Below, one piece after another: positions 8,273 through 17,380 of a stretch of DNA of 64,000 nucleotides. Source of the DNA: Bifidobacterium sp. WK012_4_13 (GTDB lineage Bacteria; Actinomycetota; Actinomycetes; Actinomycetales; Bifidobacteriaceae). The stretch lies in contig NZ_CP129683.1 in NCBI RefSeq assembly GCF_041080835.1, forward strand, positions 2,046,001 to 2,110,000, read 5' to 3'. Every line of letters begins with the position of its first letter. Positions within the stretch are counted from its first letter, which is position 1. Position numbers and translations under genes: made by a program. The notes below the pieces were generated by a model. That model had not been told where the DNA came from. It was given only the letters and a program-made list of their open reading frames with translations, and did no database searches.

Positions 8273-8357
8273 GGTTGAGTGTCCGAGCGGTCTAAGGAGC
8301 ACGCCTCGAAAGCGTGTGAGGTGAAAACCTCCGAGAGTTCGAATCTCTCCTCAACCG
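8273..8357 (+). tRNA. tRNA-Ser(CGA)
   Basis: An 85-base class II tRNA. The acceptor stem GGTTGAG/CTCAACC closes exactly, the D arm reads TGTCCGAGCGGTCTAAGGAG, the anticodon loop is CTCGAAA giving anticodon CGA, a variable arm follows, and the T arm has GTTCGAATC. CCA is not encoded. Confidence 0.95.
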
Positions 8358-8361
8358 CGTG

Positions 8362-8400
8362 CAAGGGCTTTGAGCTTTGTCTCAAAGCCCTTGTTTGATT
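8362..8400 (+). terminator. Terminator after tRNA-Ser(CGA)
   Basis: A perfect 13-bp stem (8362-8374 with 8381-8393), 6-base loop, then TTTGATTTC. Confidence 0.8.
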
Positions 8401-8419
8401 TCACGAGCCCAGTTTCTCC

Positions 8420-8481
8420 GGGTTAATGGGTTAATGGGTTAATAGGCTAATAGGCTAATAGGCTTAATAGGCTTAATAGGC
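8420..8481. repeat. Short tandem repeat tract
   Basis: Three copies of GGGTTAAT, two of AGGCTAAT and two of AGGCTTAAT run head to tail, a degenerate 8-9 base repeat. It lies between the tRNA terminator and the pilus operon. Confidence 0.85.
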
Positions 8482-8843
8482 AAACCCTGATTGCATGTCA
8501 TGGCAGAGTAAGCAATCCTTAGCTGCAATCCAGATGCCCGGCTTGTAGTGCCTTGGCCCCATTTCCCTCGAACTCGCATGCTTCTGCACAGCGAGAATGT
8601 GGCGGAGCGTCGGTACCCTGATGGGTGCCCGGTGACCGCTCCAATAGAGGATTCTCGAACATACTGACTGCTCGAACAAGAGGCTCGATGCACATGCTCG
8701 GCAATGGTACGTTCACGGCCCTGGGGAGAGAGTCGACTCCACATCAGTCGAATTTCGAGTTTTCACAGGCCAGCTTGCACGCATCTTCCCTATTCTTTCG
8801 AGGAATCATCTCAGAACGGTTGTGAACACTGACGATTTCAAGT
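8482..8843. other. Intergenic stretch without a recognisable gene
   Basis: About 360 bases between the repeat tract and the pilus promoter. The short open frames on both strands have no start signals or recognisable protein features, and no known RNA family could be recognised by eye. Confidence 0.5.
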
Positions 8844-8880
8844 TTGACAGTCTGTATATTTATTGCTAATTTATGCAATA
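8844..8880 (+). promoter_or_regulatory. Probable pilus operon promoter with overlapping inverted repeat
   Basis: TTGACA at 8844-8849 and TAATTT at 8867-8872, with a 17-base spacer and an extended TGC before the -10, form a good sigma-70 type promoter about 210 bases before the pilin ATG. TATTGC (8861-8866) and GCAATA (8875-8880) form a perfect 6-bp inverted repeat across the -10, a possible operator. Confidence 0.55.
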
Positions 8881-9080
8881 TGTCAACTCTTAGTGACTTC
8901 AGCGCCATGAGCATAAGTCGGTGTTGTCTCTATGGCTGCTTCTTGCAGGCAGGGTTGGAATGTCTTCGGAGAATTGCAGACAAACAGATAGTGCCATAAG
9001 GGTCACGGCTTGGTTGGCGATCTGAAATGAAATTGAATTCGACTAATGGGATTCAACAGGAATTAAAGAGGGAAACACTC

Positions 9081-10949
9081 ATGGAATTCAGACATATCGG
9101 GAAGAGGGTAGCAGGTTTTCTTGTTGCATCCTCAGTCGCGTTTGCTGGCATGGCCTTTACCAACACGGCGCAGGCAGTTCCAGCCACCGACGCAACGATC
9201 GAAATCAAGGTTGAGCATAACGCTCTCAACAGCGAGAGCTTCACTGCGTATCTGCTTGGCTCATACGAAAACGAGAAGTACCTATGGGGCAACGGACCGC
9301 TCGAATCATTGAAGATTGCAGCCAATACCAATACGACTGCGAATAGCGCGATCCATGATATCGCAAAGGGGCTGGCCGATGCGGATGCGGGCGTTGACGA
9401 GAAGGTTCCCGCCAACTGGGTCGCCTCGCATTGGTTGGGCTATGCGATCACAAACGACGAATATGGTCTGAATGAAGATACGAAGTCTGCCGCAAGCCCA
9501 TACGCAGGCATACTGCAGCGCTTCGCCAAGCAACTTGCGCAAAGCTCGGCCTTCACAAGCAACACCGAGTTCAAGAAAGAAACGGGCAGTCTTTCCATTG
9601 CAGCAGGGGAGTCCTTCACCATAGGTGGTTTGAAGACGGGTCTTTACCTGATCACCAGCACCAAGGCCGATACTCTCCCCATGATTGTCGGTACCAAATC
9701 GTGGGACGGCTTTAACTTTGTCGATTACGAAGATGTGGGCGGCAACAAGCGCGAGCTTGGTGTCGGTGTCTTGAAGAATGAAGACATTCCGTACATGTGG
9801 AAAGAGATCACCAACGGCGAAAACGGCTTTGGCATCCATGACGTCGTGCAATACCAGATCACCTACCCAATACCAGCCATTGGTACTCACAGCACCGATA
9901 CTTCCTATGCAATTTCCATCGCTGACGGGCCAGGGGCAGGCATCACCTTCGACGAGTCTGAAACGGTCAACAGCCTCAGCATCACCGCGGGGAAGAACCC
10001 AGTCGAGCTTTCCAAGGTCGATGGGATAACCGCTGCCGTGACAGGTGGCACATTCAACCTGGGCGGCATCGAAAAGCTCTTCATCGGAGGTTCCTCAGGC
10101 GCGTGGACGGATCTGCAGCAGCTGACGGTTGATGTCGTAGATTGGCAGGGTGAGCCTGACACGGAAATTGTCGATGTCTCCCCGGGCACGCTGCTGTACA
10201 TCCGATTCACGGCACGAGTCAATAACAACGCGGTTTCCATCGACGCGACGCAGTATCCACACACCGACGCGAAGGCAGCTTCCAACCCGGATCTAGCCGC
10301 CAACACGGCCACGGCCACGTTGACGCAGCCCGGGGTGAATGATCCAGACGACAAGGATTCTGCGACCGCGTATGTTTTCGGCATCAATCTGAAGAAGGTG
10401 AACAAGGGAAATCATAAGCAGACCCTTGAGGGAGCCGAATTCGCAATCAAAAGGCTTAAGGATGATAAGGATCTGAACTTCGACTCAATCGGATCGGGTG
10501 AGTTCGAACTCACATGGTCGGGTGTTTCAGTGCCGACCTCGTTCAGCAATGGCGTATTTAAGATCACTGGACTTTCGGCAGGAAAATACGAGTTCACTGA
10601 AACGAAGTCACCTTCAGGCTACTATGCCCTCGACCCCTTCATAGTGGTGATCAAGCCGAATTGGTTCACCAGCATCGACCATTACAAGAGCGGCCAGATT
10701 GTTGACACACTTGAATATTCGGTTGAAGATGTGGCGGATGACACTGTCTGGATTGGTGATCTGAACACTGACACAGGAAAGTATCAGACCGTCTATGTCG
10801 GAGACCCTGAGTCCAATGTTGCCAACCTGCCATATACCGGCGGCATAGGCATTGCAATCTTCCTTATCGTCGGCATATGCGTGACCGTGGTTGGAATTCG
10901 CGCGCATAGGCAGAGTGTCAAGGCAGAGACTGCCGCCACTGCGATCTGA
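9081..10949 (+). CDS. Major pilin subunit, LPxTG-anchored (FimA/SpaA-type)
   Basis: A 622-residue secreted pilin. Residues 1-38 are a signal peptide (basic MEFRHIGKR, hydrophobic core, cleavage near AQA). The sorting signal LPYTG is at 583-587, followed by a hydrophobic helix and a charged tail. Lys232 in GVGVLKNEDIP sits where the pilin YPKN motif is expected, here VLKN. An E-box, ETKSPSGYYAL with Glu507, indicates isopeptide-bonded Cna-B-type domains. Class C sortase would link Lys232 of one subunit to the Thr of the next. The start at 9081 follows AAAGAGGGAAACACTC; a start 18 codons upstream has no such site. It is the first gene of a three-gene pilus operon ending in a sortase. Confidence 0.9.
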   Translation: MEFRHIGKRVAGFLVASSVAFAGMAFTNTAQAVPATDATIEIKVEHNALNSESFTAYLLGSYENEKYLWGNGPLESLKIAANTNTTANSAIHDIAKGLADADAGVDEKVPANWVASHWLGYAITNDEYGLNEDTKSAASPYAGILQRFAKQLAQSSAFTSNTEFKKETGSLSIAAGESFTIGGLKTGLYLITSTKADTLPMIVGTKSWDGFNFVDYEDVGGNKRELGVGVLKNEDIPYMWKEITNGENGFGIHDVVQYQITYPIPAIGTHSTDTSYAISIADGPGAGITFDESETVNSLSITAGKNPVELSKVDGITAAVTGGTFNLGGIEKLFIGGSSGAWTDLQQLTVDVVDWQGEPDTEIVDVSPGTLLYIRFTARVNNNAVSIDATQYPHTDAKAASNPDLAANTATATLTQPGVNDPDDKDSATAYVFGINLKKVNKGNHKQTLEGAEFAIKRLKDDKDLNFDSIGSGEFELTWSGVSVPTSFSNGVFKITGLSAGKYEFTETKSPSGYYALDPFIVVIKPNWFTSIDHYKSGQIVDTLEYSVEDVADDTVWIGDLNTDTGKYQTVYVGDPESNVANLPYTGGIGIAIFLIVGICVTVVGIRAHRQSVKAETAATAI

Positions 10950-11105
10950 CGGCAGTGGCATCGGATCTCAACTGCGATGGAATGAATTCAGCGACCTTCT
11001 CCATGTTCCTGCAATATGGGGAAGGTCTTCAATACGACGACTCGTTTGCCTGTGACTGTGCTTCGGAATCGAAACACATGCCTGCTCAGAAAGTGGTGAA
11101 TCATA

Positions 11106-13532
11106 ATGGGGAAGATTCTCCCGAAGCTCTTTCGACTTCGCGTGCTGCGAATGACGTGCATTGCCACAATCGTGACTGGCCTCTGGGTTGCGGTGGTCGT
11201 TTCCCCGAGCGAATCCGCGCTTGCGGATGACACGGGAACCACTTCGATCGTCATCGAAGGCGATGCAGTCTCAGGGCATACGTTCCGAGCCATGCGGATA
11301 GCGCAATACAGTGAAATAGAGCTTTCTTCAGAGTCCATTCCGCAGCGCGTGGGACTTCAGACGGTGGAAGGGGATGCCACCGAGAACAAGACCGTTCTCA
11401 GCGACGGAAGTTCCGTGGGCGGACCCGATCGGCCACTTAACTTCAAGCAGCTTCTCGCGCATGAAGTGTCCGCCCTGTACCATGCGCAGAGCTCGAGCAA
11501 CAAGAGGCCTGAGGTGTCCGATTCGGGGGAGGTCATGAGCCTCGAATCGAGCGTCACTTGGAAAGATCCTCTCGTATGGGCGGGGAATCAATGGCAGAGA
11601 CAGGTGACCGAGGCCGATTCCGACCCCTGGCTCAACACGAACACGCAGACGGTGGGAGCGATCAGGACCTTGACCGATTGGCTGGCGATGGAGTCTGGCA
11701 TCAACTGCGAGTCAGCGTCCTGCATAGGAATCGACAATGTGACGTCGTCAGGAGAGGTTGAGACCGACGGTGCCATCCGAGTGCGTTTCGAAGGTCTTCA
11801 GCCTGGGCTATACATCGTGATTGCAGTGGAAACGTCTGCTTCGCCTGAGGTACAATCTACGACGACGAGATCAAGTCCCATGGTGATCGGGACCAAAATC
11901 CCCGTAACGACCCAAGGTGTCACTGAGTTCCATGATCTTGACAGCCATGGCCTCGGAACGATGAACGTCAAGGGCGATGCGGTGAATGCCTCGCTCCTGA
12001 TAGACGATGAGGCTCAGAACAAGGAAAGAACTTACGCATCGGGAGATGAAGTTCCGTTCGTGTTCTCAACCAACCTACCTAACTACGATACGTACAGTCA
12101 TGGTGCTGCGACCGGTTCGTACAGGGACGGGAGAATTTCAGGTGATATCTCCTCGAGCGGCACGACATTGCTGAATCGCTTTGGCAATCCGGCAGGGAAA
12201 ATCGCAACAAGCACGTCAACCTACGGCGGAGAAGGCGGCAAGCCTGTGGACTACCGTCGACCGGCGTCTGACGGCACGACTCGAGGCCTGGGCTTGGAAG
12301 TCCCTGACGCTCTGGTGGCAGCTGACAAAATCCTGCCAGCTGAAGGGACACTGGATCGAGAAGGTGCCGTTCACAGCCAGCAGGTGGACACGCACACCTA
12401 TGATTCAAGTCCATTGCGCTTTGACATCATCATCGATTACGACAGAAACTTCAACAATGTCGATCCGAGATCGATCCAAGTCAGCTTAGGCGATGTGAAC
12501 CTGTCATATATGGATGTCTGTCCCATCGACAACAAGAACGTTGAGACGCCTTGCTTCGGATTCGTCCAGTCCTTGGCAAACGCGAAGGGAGAACGGTACT
12601 TCATCGTTCAGCTGCCTTCGTGGACATTGCATACCCATGGCGGAGAGGCTGTCCAGATGCGATATCGTCAGGCAGCCGTCGTGTCAGACGCTGAGTCGGA
12701 TGTGTTCGTGACCAAGCCGACGTGCTCTGCGAGCATAGAATTCTCGAATGATCCGCTGTCGGATGACTATTCCGATTTCTCCCTTTCGCAGGAGTTTGGC
12801 AGAATATTCCTGTCCCAGCACCTGTATCTGTTCAGCTATGGCATGAAGCTGACAAAAATTGATTCCAAGACCGATCGAGTTCTGAAAGACGCAGAATTTC
12901 AGTTCGAATCTGAAGGCGTGCTTCAATGCTTCAGATTCGTCAAAGGTTCGTACATCCGTTCGGGGAGCAAGGTGTGCGGCGCGAACGAAACGGGCCGTGT
13001 AGTCAGTGGCGACGATGGAAGCGCCGTTATCAGGGGGCTGTCCTCGCATGTGGAATATCGGGTTCAGGAGCTCAGACAGCCAGCCGGATACCATGCATCG
13101 AATGTCGGAACCATTGACTTTACGATCAGGATCAATCCGACCTTTGACGTGGAAAGCTGGCCGACGGCGGTTCTTGCCGCTGAATTTGTGTATTCGGGAG
13201 CAAGCTACATGGATTCATGGGGATTGCCGTCATATCTGCGTCCTGCGATGACCGATTGGGTGGATGATGTCGACCACATCAAGCACACCATCTATGCGCA
13301 TGAAGTCAGCGTTCTCAATGGGGCCAGCGAAAGGGATGTCGAGGCAATCGCGCCGTTCGCCTGGGATGTGCTGGCAAAGACGGGAATTGGGTTGCTTGCA
13401 TTCATCTGCCTGGCGGTGCTTCTCATGTTGCTTGGCAGACTGATCAAATGGCGGCAGCGGGCCTCGCGGCATTACGGTCCACGCACTGCAATGCCTTTGC
13501 GGAGAGAAAGGTCCGATCGCAAACTTGAGTAA
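11106..13532 (+). CDS. Large pilus-associated surface protein with LAKTG sorting signal (likely tip/ancillary pilin)
   Basis: An 808-residue exported protein. Residues 1-40 form a signal peptide (ending near ALA-DDTG). A Cna-B/SpaA-like repeat near the C-terminus contains the E-box QELRQPAGYHAS with Glu655. The sorting signal is LAKTG at 756-760 rather than LPxTG, followed by a 20-residue hydrophobic helix and an arginine-rich tail. Several paired cysteines occur (for example INCESASC). Placed between the major pilin and sortase, it is most simply the tip or adhesive subunit; its ligand is unknown. The ATG at 11106 is preceded only by a weak GTGG, and Met16 is an alternative start. The 3' end overlaps the earliest possible start of the sortase gene. 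Confidence 0.82.
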   Translation: MGKILPKLFRLRVLRMTCIATIVTGLWVAVVVSPSESALADDTGTTSIVIEGDAVSGHTFRAMRIAQYSEIELSSESIPQRVGLQTVEGDATENKTVLSDGSSVGGPDRPLNFKQLLAHEVSALYHAQSSSNKRPEVSDSGEVMSLESSVTWKDPLVWAGNQWQRQVTEADSDPWLNTNTQTVGAIRTLTDWLAMESGINCESASCIGIDNVTSSGEVETDGAIRVRFEGLQPGLYIVIAVETSASPEVQSTTTRSSPMVIGTKIPVTTQGVTEFHDLDSHGLGTMNVKGDAVNASLLIDDEAQNKERTYASGDEVPFVFSTNLPNYDTYSHGAATGSYRDGRISGDISSSGTTLLNRFGNPAGKIATSTSTYGGEGGKPVDYRRPASDGTTRGLGLEVPDALVAADKILPAEGTLDREGAVHSQQVDTHTYDSSPLRFDIIIDYDRNFNNVDPRSIQVSLGDVNLSYMDVCPIDNKNVETPCFGFVQSLANAKGERYFIVQLPSWTLHTHGGEAVQMRYRQAAVVSDAESDVFVTKPTCSASIEFSNDPLSDDYSDFSLSQEFGRIFLSQHLYLFSYGMKLTKIDSKTDRVLKDAEFQFESEGVLQCFRFVKGSYIRSGSKVCGANETGRVVSGDDGSAVIRGLSSHVEYRVQELRQPAGYHASNVGTIDFTIRINPTFDVESWPTAVLAAEFVYSGASYMDSWGLPSYLRPAMTDWVDDVDHIKHTIYAHEVSVLNGASERDVEAIAPFAWDVLAKTGIGLLAFICLAVLLMLLGRLIKWRQRASRHYGPRTAMPLRRERSDRKLE

Positions 13533-13548
13533 GCCAACCGGGGATGCC

Positions 13549-14745
13549 ATGAATGGCAATAATTTAGTTCGGCAGCGAAGCGTCGGCGGGATGTCTGATG
13601 GCAATAGGGAAGACGACGCTAGGGAATATGGCGATAGGGAAGACGACACTAGGGAAGATGACGCTAGGGAAAATGACGATGCAAAGGGGATGAGGTCGGA
13701 TTCCTGGGATGAAGAAAGCGACCTGCGCAGTTTTCTGAACGAGTCAATCGAAAGGTCCCGAGAGATCGGCAGAACCCAGACCAAGTTGCGGCGGAAGGCA
13801 TCGTTCTATAGATTCTTCTCGCTCATCGCCGTGATCGTCGGTCTCGTGATTGTCGGGTATCCGATGGTCTTTCAAACATATAATGCATATAAGTTCGCAC
13901 GCCTTGTCGAGGAATCGAATCAGAAGGCGGCGCAATGGCCATATCCGCATGCCGAGGTCGCGTTGCAGGAGGCTCGGGAATATAATGTCAGACTCTATGA
14001 AAGTTCCTTTCACAATATCGGTGAGGTAAACGATCCATATTCAGAGCAGGAGCATGGATCTGACCTGATGGATGCCTTTCGCGACCTCGTCGGGAATGAT
14101 GCCGATGCGCCAGAAAAAGGGAAAACCACTTCCGAACTTGACGATGAATATATGAGCACGCTTGACCAAGGTGATGGAATAATCGGCTCCATTGAGATTC
14201 CCAAGATATCGGTTACCATGCCGATCTATCATGGCACCTCATCCAAAACTCTGAATGCCGGGGCTGGTCATCTGTATGGCACAGGCTTTCCAGTGAACCA
14301 GGTCAATTCCCACACGGTGATCACGGCGCACCGTGGGCTACCCACAGCCCTGTTCTTCACCAGACTGGGTGAAATGGAGCTCGGAGATGAGATGTATGTG
14401 ACGACAATGGGGAAAACCTTCGGCTACCTTGTCGATCGCATAGAAGTGATAGAACCGACCGATATTTCAAAGATAGCGACGGTCGCAGGTGAAGAGCGCC
14501 TGACGCTCATGACATGCACTCCCTATGGCGTCAATACCCATAGGCTGCTCGTTTCCGGTCTACGTGGCAACATTCCTCAACCCGTTCCAAGCATCCCGGA
14601 AGCGAGGAACGATCTGCTTTGGGTGATGGTGAGCGTTCTGCTGACGATGCTGTCATCGCTGATCTGCTATGCGATCGCTCGGCGAAGGCGGCATGCCATG
14701 TGGCTCATGCGCGCTCGCCACGCCACATGGCAGCTCTGGTGGTGA
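13549..14745 (+). CDS. Class C sortase (pilus polymerase) with repetitive acidic N-terminus
   Basis: A 398-residue membrane sortase that cleaves the pilin sorting signal and joins subunits. Catalytic residues are His261 (VITAHRGLPTA) and Cys323 (LTLMTCTPYG), with the Arg in THRLLVSGLRG. There is one transmembrane helix near residue 90 (FFSLIAVIVGLVIVGYP) and another at the C-terminus, the topology of class C enzymes. The cytoplasmic N-terminus contains five 15-bp repeats encoding REDDA-type pentapeptides. Start choice is uncertain: ATG 13549 follows ACCGGGGATGCC; TTG 13525 overlaps the end of the preceding gene, and ATG 13591 is also possible. Last gene of the pilus operon. Confidence 0.9.
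   Translation: MNGNNLVRQRSVGGMSDGNREDDAREYGDREDDTREDDARENDDAKGMRSDSWDEESDLRSFLNESIERSREIGRTQTKLRRKASFYRFFSLIAVIVGLVIVGYPMVFQTYNAYKFARLVEESNQKAAQWPYPHAEVALQEAREYNVRLYESSFHNIGEVNDPYSEQEHGSDLMDAFRDLVGNDADAPEKGKTTSELDDEYMSTLDQGDGIIGSIEIPKISVTMPIYHGTSSKTLNAGAGHLYGTGFPVNQVNSHTVITAHRGLPTALFFTRLGEMELGDEMYVTTMGKTFGYLVDRIEVIEPTDISKIATVAGEERLTLMTCTPYGVNTHRLLVSGLRGNIPQPVPSIPEARNDLLWVMVSVLLTMLSSLICYAIARRRRHAMWLMRARHATWQLWW
13606..13680 (+). repeat. Five in-frame 15-bp tandem repeats in sortase gene
   Basis: Five 15-base units, each starting AGGGAA, encode REDDA, REYGD, REDDT, REDDA and RENDD. Because the unit is a multiple of three, copy-number change would alter length but not frame. Confidence 0.85.
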
Positions 14746-14858
14746 GGTCTGGCACCGATGCCGAAAGTGTGACATGCGCATGCCGCATCATGAGTTCGGC
14801 GAGCGTGCAGGAATCGATCTCGTCAGGGCACTAATTGCAGCGGACTAATTTCAGGGCA

Positions 14859-15809
14859 CTAATTATCGCTATTGGCTGCATTCTTGGAGACAAACAATGC
14901 GCTCTCGAACGCGGGGTATCCCAGCTTGAGAGCCTGATAGGCTCTGAGCGTTGCCAGTTCCGCCACAAGGCGCGTCAAGCGCTCAGAGGAGGGACGCGCT
15001 GAAGCGTTTCTTGCAGCCGTCATCGCTGCGATTTCAGCCCGCGCGCAATTCATCAGCACCGAAGCGGCTGTTGGCGCTGTCAGGCCGTTCGCCGGATCGG
15101 CGATGGTCTGCGGGTGTGAGAGCAGATTGGTGACTGAATAGACCTTCTGCCGCGGGTCGCTTGCATTGGGATGAACGGACACGAATGTCTGAGCGACTGC
15201 CTTCTGATTGTCGCTCAAGGCGAGAAGTCCGGCATCGTTGCCGTTCCTGGCTGCGAGGATTTCGAGGGCAAAGCCAGACCTGTCCTCAGCCAAGGCAATC
15301 GCCGAGGATTCGGCGCTGGATATGCTCGAGGGATCAAAGCCCAGGTCGGAGAGTTCAGACTCGTTCAATCCGTCCTCGGCAAGGGAAGAATGTGGCGAGG
15401 CAGAGTCGTCCTGCTGGTTGGCAAGCAGATAGTGGCGATATCCGGCCAGTGCGCTTGACATGGTGCCTTCGGCGAAACGACCGGAGCAGTATTCGGCGAC
15501 ACCCAGCCAACGCTGTTGGGCGCGCTGGGCCGCGATCTTCCTGAACATGAATTGCAGGCCGTCGACGGATTCGGCATCGTTCGAATTCGCAGATTTCAGG
15601 GAAAGCTCGCAGGAGCTCAGCGTGTCTTCGCCTTCTTCGCGACCCGCCAGACGCATGCTGATGCCGAAGTCAGAGGAGCATCCCGAAGAGAGCACGATAA
15701 GAAGGCATGTCATCAGAGCGACCACGGAGGAGCGAAGGTGGCGCAAATGGTGCACTCGCGTCCGGGGAGTGCCATATCTGACGTGCTGCGTTCGCCGAGG
15801 TGTCTGCAT
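14859..15809 (-). CDS. Putative lipoprotein of unknown function
   Basis: A 316-residue protein with an arginine-rich N-terminus, a hydrophobic stretch VVALMTCLLIVLSSGC and a lipobox-like SSGC around residue 44, so probably exported and lipid-anchored. The rest is polar and helical with many Ala, Ser and Glu. The C-terminal third (TAASVLMNCARAEIAAMTAA, then TRLVAELATLRAYQALKLGY) looks like a helical bundle. A ferritin-like DUF4439 protein is often near nusA in actinobacteria and is one possibility, but I cannot confirm it. The ATG at 15809 gives a long n-region; a start at Met33 would give a more standard signal peptide. It is divergent from nusA. Confidence 0.65.
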   Translation of the reverse strand: MQTPRRTQHVRYGTPRTRVHHLRHLRSSVVALMTCLLIVLSSGCSSDFGISMRLAGREEGEDTLSSCELSLKSANSNDAESVDGLQFMFRKIAAQRAQQRWLGVAEYCSGRFAEGTMSSALAGYRHYLLANQQDDSASPHSSLAEDGLNESELSDLGFDPSSISSAESSAIALAEDRSGFALEILAARNGNDAGLLALSDNQKAVAQTFVSVHPNASDPRQKVYSVTNLLSHPQTIADPANGLTAPTAASVLMNCARAEIAAMTAARNASARPSSERLTRLVAELATLRAYQALKLGYPAFESALFVSKNAANSDN

Positions 15810-15884
15810 GAATCGTTAGAGTAGTCTGGAACGCAGACCATACGGGCAGAAAGTCCGTTATATAACTTCATAGGAGGTCTAGCA

Positions 15885-17186
15885 ATGGAACTTGACCTAA
15901 CTGGGATCCATCAGTTGGCTGCTGAGCAGGGCATAGACACGGAAACTCTTGATGAAGCATTGGCAGAGGCGTTGCGCCAAGCCTACCTGAAGACACCGCA
16001 TGCCGCGAAGCACGCCAGGGTTGAGCTGGATGATCGTGCAGGTACATTCACCGTGTGGGCTCAGGATGAGATTGCCGAGCCACAGACAGACAATGCCGAG
16101 ATTGGCGGGTCTGCCGAGGAAGCCAAGAAGGGGCCTGCGACAGAAGGCGCCGAAGGGGTTGCCCAGGGCAACGCGGATGCGTCCGAGAAGCATGGACCGG
16201 AAGCTGCGGCGACAGGGATCTCTGATTCTGATTCTGAATCCGGACACTTCGTCGGATCTGTTTCGAAGCCGTCAGCTACTCCAGCTCCTGAGAGCCACAC
16301 GAGCACCACGACAGTGACGCCGAACGGGAGAAACCACGCAGCCTTCGGCAAATATGCAAGGGATGCGCGTCCGGTGGTGCATCTCGGCGAGGAGTACGAC
16401 GATACGCCGAACAACTTCGGGCGCCTTGCAGCCGCCACGGCCCGTCAGGTCATTTCGCAGCTTTTCAGAGACGCGGAGGACAATAAGATCTTCGGAGCCT
16501 TCTCCGGTCAAAAGGGCAAGCTGGTGACAGGCATCATTCAGCAGGATGCGAACGATGCCAGCAACGTCCATGTAGCGGTCGGAGAGACCGAGGCATTGCT
16601 TCCGAAGCGCGAGCAGATTCCTGGCGAACGATATCGTCATGGAGATCGCATACGCGTCTATGTAGTCAACGTCGCACGTGGCCTCAAGGGACCCGAGATC
16701 ATCGTTTCCCGTTCCCATCCAGAGCTGGTTCGCCGTCTGTTCGAGAGAGAGGTTCCCGAACTGGCCTCCGGAGCGGTCTCCATCATGGCAATTGCTCGCG
16801 AGGCGGGGGCCCGCACCAAGATAGCGGTGCGTGCCAACACGCAGGGCGTGAATCCCAAGGGGGCCCTGATAGGTCCAGGCGGCGCACGAGTGCGTGCGGT
16901 GATGGAAAATCTCGGACTCGAAAAGATCGACATCGTTGACTGGTCTGCTGATCCTGCGAAGTTCGTCGCGGCGGCGCTGTCTCCTGCAGTCGCAACACAG
17001 GTTAACGTCATCAGCGAAAAAAACAAGACTGCGATTGCCTTCATCCACGATGACCAGCTATCCTTGGCGATAGGCAAGGAAGGCCAGAATGCGCGGCTTT
17101 CCGCCAAACTCACCGGCTGGAAAATAGGAATTGAATCCGCCGAGGCGCATGAACAGCAGGAGTCTTCCAAAAGCGCAGAGATGTAA
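15885..17186 (+). CDS. nusA: Transcription termination/antitermination factor NusA
   Basis: NusA, 433 residues, binds RNA polymerase and nascent RNA and modulates pausing and termination. The N-terminal polymerase-binding domain is split by a low-complexity insertion (about residues 63-150, rich in Glu, Ala, Ser and Thr) not found in the common form. After it come the S1 domain (GAFSGQKGKLVTGIIQQ, ALLPKREQIPGERYRHGDRI) and two KH domains (VSRSHPELVRRLFEREVPE, GVNPKGALIGPGGARVRAV, LSLAIGKEGQNARLSAKL). The start follows TAGGAGGTCTAGCA. Upstream there is no rimP and downstream no ylxR; infB follows after 194 bases, an arrangement I believe typical of bifidobacteria. Confidence 0.96.
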   Translation: MELDLTGIHQLAAEQGIDTETLDEALAEALRQAYLKTPHAAKHARVELDDRAGTFTVWAQDEIAEPQTDNAEIGGSAEEAKKGPATEGAEGVAQGNADASEKHGPEAAATGISDSDSESGHFVGSVSKPSATPAPESHTSTTTVTPNGRNHAAFGKYARDARPVVHLGEEYDDTPNNFGRLAAATARQVISQLFRDAEDNKIFGAFSGQKGKLVTGIIQQDANDASNVHVAVGETEALLPKREQIPGERYRHGDRIRVYVVNVARGLKGPEIIVSRSHPELVRRLFEREVPELASGAVSIMAIAREAGARTKIAVRANTQGVNPKGALIGPGGARVRAVMENLGLEKIDIVDWSADPAKFVAAALSPAVATQVNVISEKNKTAIAFIHDDQLSLAIGKEGQNARLSAKLTGWKIGIESAEAHEQQESSKSAEM

Positions 17187-17338
17187 CGAATCTTTGGGCG
17201 CGCACATCCATAGAGTCGAGTATGCTTAACTCGGTATCCGAGTGGGGGTGTAGATTGCGCCTGATTCGGCTTAAGAGACGAGGTAACACGATCATGGTCG
17301 CACGATGAGACAGGATATGTTCGCCGTCATGGATGAGT

Positions 17339-17363
17339 GACCGCGCCGGTCATATGCGCGGTC
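17339..17363 (+). other. Stem-loop just upstream of infB ribosome binding site
   Basis: A perfect 8-bp stem (17339-17346 with 17356-17363) ends 6 bases before the AGGAGA of infB. It could influence translation of infB or processing of a nusA-infB transcript; no T-run follows. Confidence 0.4.
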
Positions 17364-17380
17364 TGGAATAGGAGATATTG

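Noticed and set aside
8420..8481. Possible CRISPR repeat tract
   Set aside because: Units are 8-9 bases with no spacers and no cas gene nearby; simple tandem repeat.
8482..8843. Possible structured RNA before the pilus operon
   Set aside because: Some GC-rich stems occur, but no signature of RNase P, SRP, tmRNA or a known riboswitch could be recognised.
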